From Companilactobacillus hulinensis (lineage in GTDB: Bacteria > Bacillota > Bacilli > Lactobacillales > Lactobacillaceae): DNA of 48,865 bases. The stretch lies in assembly GCF_003946555.1 (NCBI RefSeq), contig NZ_RHOO01000018.1, forward strand, positions 1-48,865. Direction: 5' to 3'. Shown here piece by piece: positions 45,366 to 48,865 of the stretch. The notes beneath the pieces are model-generated. The model searched no databases, was not told where the DNA came from, and worked only from the letters and a program-made list of their open reading frames with translations. The position numbers and the translations under genes are program-made. How positions within the stretch are numbered: the stretch's first letter is position 1; every line of letters starts with the position of its first letter.

Positions 45366-46232
45366 ATGAAAATAGCCATTGTAACAGATAGTACATCTTA
45401 CTTACCAAAAAACATCGTCGATAAATATCATATAACAGTAGTGCCAATAGAAGTAGTATTTGATACTAAAACTTATCGTGAAGACATTGATATTACAACA
45501 TCAGAGTTCTATGACTTACTTCAAAAGTCTCCTGAACTTCCCTCAACAGCACAACCATCAATTGGTGAAATGATGGATCTGTACGAAAACTTGGCTAAAG
45601 AAGGCTATGATACCGTAATTTCCATTCATTTAGCAAGTACAATCTCTGGATTCGTTAATAATTTGAAGACTGCTGCTAAAACTATTGATGATATGAACGT
45701 CGTGGTATACGATTCATGGATAACTGTACGCCTAATGGGCTATATGGTTCAAGAAGCAGCACGTATGGCAAATGATAACAAGCCGCTTGAAGATATCATG
45801 AAAAGATTGGATACTTTGCGTGATTCTATGGGAGAATCATTTGTTGTTAACGATTTGAAGAATCTTGTTAAAGGCGGCCGTCTGTCCAATACGTCTGCAG
45901 TAATCGGAACTATGCTTAACATTAAGCCGTTGTTGGAGTTTGATGACGAGTCACACAAGATTGTTGCTTATGATAAAGTAAGATCATTAAAGAAGGCCAA
46001 ATCTAAGGCTGAAGATAAATTAAATACTGCTATTGAAAATTCTGATTATCCTTTGAGATTATTGGTTATTGATGCAGATGATCCTGAATCTGGGGATGAG
46101 TGGGCAGAACAACTCAAAAGTGAACATCCAGACTTAACAGTTGATCGTTCATATTTCGGACCAGTTATAGGTGCTCACCTTGGAAAAGACGCTTTAGCGA
46201 TTGCGTGGATACGTGATTTTGACAAATCTTAA
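45366..46232 (+). CDS. degV: DegV family fatty-acid-binding protein (FakB-like)
   Basis: DegV/FakB proteins hold a fatty acid so that the FakA kinase can phosphorylate it for phospholipid synthesis from external fatty acids. The 288 residues start KIAIVTDSTSYLPKNIV, then have STAQPSIGEMMDLYE, VISIHLASTISGFVNN (ligand carboxylate-binding Ser/Thr), LKNLVKGGRLSN and, near the end, SYFGPVIGAHLGKDALAI, all family features. ATG 45366 is the family start; its AAGGA is 12 bases away. fakA is not in this window. The gene stands alone with a terminator. Confidence 0.93.
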   Translation: MKIAIVTDSTSYLPKNIVDKYHITVVPIEVVFDTKTYREDIDITTSEFYDLLQKSPELPSTAQPSIGEMMDLYENLAKEGYDTVISIHLASTISGFVNNLKTAAKTIDDMNVVVYDSWITVRLMGYMVQEAARMANDNKPLEDIMKRLDTLRDSMGESFVVNDLKNLVKGGRLSNTSAVIGTMLNIKPLLEFDDESHKIVAYDKVRSLKKAKSKAEDKLNTAIENSDYPLRLLVIDADDPESGDEWAEQLKSEHPDLTVDRSYFGPVIGAHLGKDALAIAWIRDFDKS

Positions 46233-46237
46233 GAATA

Positions 46238-46259
46238 AAAGCCTATAAGGCTTTTTTAT
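46238..46259 (+). terminator. degV terminator
   Basis: AAAGCCT (46238-46244) pairs with AGGCTTT (46248-46254) around ATA, followed by more T. Confidence 0.88.
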
Positions 46260-46360
46260 TTTACCTCAATAGTTTAAAATAATTGTATTAATCAAGTCTT
46301 TATTTAATTTATATTTAATGTAAAATTGGTTTAGCTATACATTAAGAAAAGGGGATTATT

Positions 46361-47575
46361 ATGTTTTCTAACACGAAAAAGGTAGCCTTATTATTGGCAG
46401 CAGGTGTGTTAATGAGCACTAGCTTTGGTGGAACAGTTGCTTTGGCTGACACTACTTCAACTACGCCTACAACTGATACTGATACTGCGGTTGCCACAGC
46501 CACCAATTCACAAAATGATAGTGATAATCAAGTTGTTTCGAATTCTAATGATACTGCAACAGCTGCAGCAACTAATAGTGCTACAACTGCTAAATTCCAA
46601 TCTGCTCAAGATATTAACATCCAAGCAGTCAAGAATGCGATGCTATCAGAATTAAACAGCTTGCGTGCTCAAAATGGCTTAAATGCTTTGACTTCAGTTA
46701 ATGTTTTGAATAATTATGCTCAGTCTAGAACAGATGGCTTCATTTCCTCAGGTGTAGATGACCACGCTGGCTGGAATTCAGCAAATATGTATCCTTATTA
46801 TTTGGATGCTGAAGAAAATATCGCTCAAATGCCATATACAATGCTTGGTACAACCGATCCAACTGTAATTGCACAAAAAATAACTGCTGAATTCTATAGT
46901 GAAAATTATGATCCACAACCAAACTATGGTCACAGAAAGAACATGCTTAATCCATACATTAATTTTGTGGGTATTGGTGTAAGTGTTGGTTCAAATGGTA
47001 TGGTCTACTTCTCACAAGAAATGGGAAATGACCAAGCAGCACACAGCAAGTACAGTGCAAGTGATTTGTATAGTTATTATTTAACTAATGAAAATGATTA
47101 TGCTAATGCTTCTAAGTACAACTTAGTTGATTCTAAGAAGAAGAGTGCTGATTATAAAGATAGAGATAATTACACAGTCCTAGATATGCGTGGGGGCGTA
47201 ACTAATAATAATTCATTAACACCTATCTATGACAGATATGGAAATAAGACGAATGTTGAATTATCTCCTAATACTTCATGGGCAACTGATATGATTGCTG
47301 TAATGAATAATACCTTCTACTATCACGTAAGTAACAATGGTTTTGTGGTTGCTGATGATGTTACACCATGGGCAAGTTTCTTAGCTGGTACTGTGGTTAC
47401 AACTACAAAAGCTACTGCAATTTATGACGATCAAGGTAATGCAACAAGTAGAACCGTTGCTGCAGGTTCAAAATGGATCGTTGATAGACGTTCAACAAAT
47501 GCTGTCACAGGAGTTAAAATGTATCGTATAGGTACCAATGCATGGTTGATTAAAACTGACCTTACAGGCGCTTAG
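46361..47575 (+). CDS. Secreted CAP-domain protein with C-terminal SLAP domains
   Basis: This is a secreted protein of 404 residues. A signal peptide (about 1-30, KKVALLLAAGVLMSTSFGGTVALADT) is likely cut after ALA. Next is a Thr/Asp/Asn-rich linker (about 31-80), then a CAP (SCP/PR1) domain (about 88-230: LNSLRAQNGLNAL, DDHAGWNSANMY, AEENIAQ, GHRKNMLNPYINFVGIGVSV). The C-terminal part (about 280-404) has two SLAP-like repeats (LTPIYDRYGNKTNVELSPNTSW and ATAIYDDQGNATSRTVAAGSKW, ending YRIGTNAWL). SLAP repeats attach proteins to wall polymers in lactobacilli. Role of the CAP domain is unknown. AAGGGG precedes the start. Confidence 0.9.
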   Translation: MFSNTKKVALLLAAGVLMSTSFGGTVALADTTSTTPTTDTDTAVATATNSQNDSDNQVVSNSNDTATAAATNSATTAKFQSAQDINIQAVKNAMLSELNSLRAQNGLNALTSVNVLNNYAQSRTDGFISSGVDDHAGWNSANMYPYYLDAEENIAQMPYTMLGTTDPTVIAQKITAEFYSENYDPQPNYGHRKNMLNPYINFVGIGVSVGSNGMVYFSQEMGNDQAAHSKYSASDLYSYYLTNENDYANASKYNLVDSKKKSADYKDRDNYTVLDMRGGVTNNNSLTPIYDRYGNKTNVELSPNTSWATDMIAVMNNTFYYHVSNNGFVVADDVTPWASFLAGTVVTTTKATAIYDDQGNATSRTVAAGSKWIVDRRSTNAVTGVKMYRIGTNAWLIKTDLTGA

Positions 47576-47604
47576 ATTTTAACGAAAATATGAATATTGT
47601 TGAA

Positions 47605-47635
47605 GAGATGTCTTGTAATAGACGTCTCTTTTTTT
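47605..47635 (+). terminator. Terminator of the CAP/SLAP gene
   Basis: GAGATGTC (47605-47612) pairs with GACGTCTC (47621-47628), with one G-T pair, followed by seven T. Confidence 0.88.
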
Positions 47636-47657
47636 AGGAAAATTTTGGGGAAATATA

Positions 47658-48083
47658 ATGAACGAGAATAATAATGATAAAGAATTTTATACTTTTATAA
47701 AAACAACTGTTAGATTAGCTAGGGCAATTCAGTCCGAAATTTATCAAGGAGCCAAAAATAAGCACATTACGAAGTTAGAAATAGATATTTTGATGGTTAT
47801 CTGGGTCTCAGATAATCACCAGTGTCGACCATCCAAACTGATTGATTTCTTGAAAATAACTAAGTCACAGCTCAGTAGGTCGTTGACTGCTTTATATGAG
47901 AAGGGGCTAATCGAAAAGAACAAGGATCAAAGCAATAAAAAGTACCTTATTGTTTCACTGACTAAGTATGGTCAAGATTTGGTTGTTAGAAATGCGTCGA
48001 ACATAAAATTTGCTATGGAACAAGAAGTAGAAAAATTATCAAATGATGAAAGGAAAATTTTGAACGAAACAATAACTTTTTAA
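47658..48083 (+). CDS. MarR family transcriptional regulator
   Basis: This 141-residue predicted DNA-binding regulator has a winged helix: ITKLEIDILMVIWVSDN, then PSKLIDFLKITKSQLSRSLTALYEKGLIEKNKDQSNKKYLIVSLTKYGQDLV (about 37-112), with the wing in the DQSNKKY stretch. N- and C-terminal helices should form the dimer interface. MarR proteins usually repress genes and respond to small ligands. No divergent target is next to it; the nearest downstream gene lies outside the window. GGGG lies 7 bases upstream of its ATG. Confidence 0.88.
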   Translation: MNENNNDKEFYTFIKTTVRLARAIQSEIYQGAKNKHITKLEIDILMVIWVSDNHQCRPSKLIDFLKITKSQLSRSLTALYEKGLIEKNKDQSNKKYLIVSLTKYGQDLVVRNASNIKFAMEQEVEKLSNDERKILNETITF

Positions 48084-48865
48084 TTTTAGTTATAATATAT
48101 GTTTTACGAAAACACAAGCAAAAAAACAACAAACCAAAAATAAATACTCCACCCGCACAGGCAAGTCAATAAAAACAGGCTTCCTTAAAAAGGAGCAAAA
48201 ATAAGGCATGAAGACAGATCAAATCAAAAAAAGCAACTGCCGAGAAACGCCCTCAGGCGACGAGTTCGTTTAAATGTACAAGAACTTGTCTGTCAAAGTT
48301 CAGCAAATCACTCGCTGAATCCTATAACTAGAATCGACAGTGAATTATAGAATGTAAATATTTCTAATTCGACAATAAAGCATTTGGAAACGTACTCGGT
48401 CTAGAATGTATATTAGTAATCTAATTCTGAGGTGAATCGTAGTTACTCATCATACAAACAAAACACGGTAAGCCTTGAAGATTATTATGTATTTGCTGAT
48501 TCTTTTGGAAAAAGGCTTTAGATCAATCGCTAAAAAACTATTAAACATAATGAGCAAATATCTATATTTATTAGCAAAATTGATTATCAGTTATCTCCGA
48601 ACACTTCATCGATTCAATTCAAATTCATAAGATCATTCAACAAGAACAAAAAAAGAACTCAAACCTCATAGAAGATATATTTGATAAAAACATCAAAAAA
48701 TTTCAAGAGGAGAGTCCTTTTTTCTGATTTCTTTGAATAAACAAGTTTAAGGTTACATAATATATATTATACGAAGTGGTAATTTAAAGCTACATGTCAA
48801 GCCCAAATGCAACATCTTAAACAAATCTTAATAACTTTTCTCCAACTCATGATAAAATTTAGTGT
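48084..48865. other. Gene-poor, apparently decayed stretch at the right end
   Basis: I find no open frame longer than about 50 codons in these 782 bases. Two decayed traces can be suspected. Around 48225-48420 on the plus strand, one frame broken by stops reads like an XRE helix-turn-helix (ITRIDSEL, stop, NVNISNSTIKHLETYSV). At 48487-48630 a 47-codon frame (LILLEKGFRSIAKKLL) faintly resembles a transposase or other helix-turn-helix start. A 21-codon frame at 48208-48273 has AAGGAG 12 bases upstream. All three are weak. The last 30 bases may hold a promoter (GATAAAATT) for a gene outside the window. Confidence 0.45.

Noticed and set aside
48208-48273. 21-codon frame with AAGGAG upstream
   Set aside because: It is too short, the spacing of 12 bases is long, and nothing downstream needs a leader peptide. 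Kept only as a remark on the stretch.

Overview
The window looks like the chromosome of a low-GC Gram-positive bacterium of the Lactobacillaceae. The evidence is the mevalonate pathway for isoprenoids, RexAB in place of RecBCD, an EbsA-type protein, a SLAP-domain secreted protein, and Bacillus/Lactobacillus gene order (dinG-ypmB-dnaD-nth; pbp1A-recU / ypsA-gpsB-rnpB-ypsC; lspA-rluD-pyrR). I would guess the Companilactobacillus group, but the sequence alone does not prove the genus. Most of the window is conserved chromosomal backbone. There is no prophage, CRISPR array, tRNA or intact insertion sequence.

Layout. 0.2-5.1 kb: an ABC exporter (ATPase plus an FtsX-type permease broken by a frameshift in a run of seven A), a divergent TetR-type regulator, and an Rgg/PlcR-like regulator preceded by two matching palindromes. 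5.4-10.7 kb: a small HTH-like protein, signal peptidase I, a membrane acyltransferase, a methyltransferase-like protein, a solitary FtsX-like membrane protein and RsmF. 10.7-14.8 kb: the mevalonate operon mvk-mvaD-pmk-fni, tightly overlapped, with two TTG starts. 14.9-24.8 kb: rexB-rexA-dinG, for double-strand-break processing and helicase/nuclease functions. 24.9-27.2 kb: ypmB/tseB, then a gene-free stretch holding a large imperfect inverted repeat, then dnaD-nth. 27.3-34.3 kb: recU-pbp1A on one strand, then ypsA, gpsB, rnpB (RNase P RNA) and ypsC on the other, then a CorA-type transporter. 34.4-39.4 kb: lplA, an RNase H-like gene, ebsA, fhs, lspA and an rluD-type gene. 39.4-43.5 kb: a promoter and leader hairpin followed by pyrR and two genes related to carA and carB. 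43.5-48.1 kb: rqcH, degV, a CAP/SLAP secreted protein and a MarR regulator. The last 0.8 kb is gene-poor and looks decayed.

The most unusual finding is the pyrR-linked CarA/CarB pair. The CarA-like protein is full length, but its glutaminase Cys is Gly and its catalytic His is Glu. The CarB-like protein has only 800 residues, lacks the allosteric domain, and has lost key metal and nucleotide ligands in both ATP-grasp halves. Both frames are open, overlap by 7 bases, and sit behind an intact PyrR gene with its own promoter and terminator-like leader. This suggests a retained double pseudoenzyme rather than a working carbamoyl-phosphate synthetase.

Two other themes stand out. First, three DNA-repair proteins whose relatives often hold a [4Fe-4S] cluster (RexB, DinG, Nth) have lost all or half of the cysteine ligands here, which fits an iron-sparing life. 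Second, the cell-wall partners PBP1A and GpsB both carry long Asn/Gln/Ser/Thr-rich low-complexity extensions.
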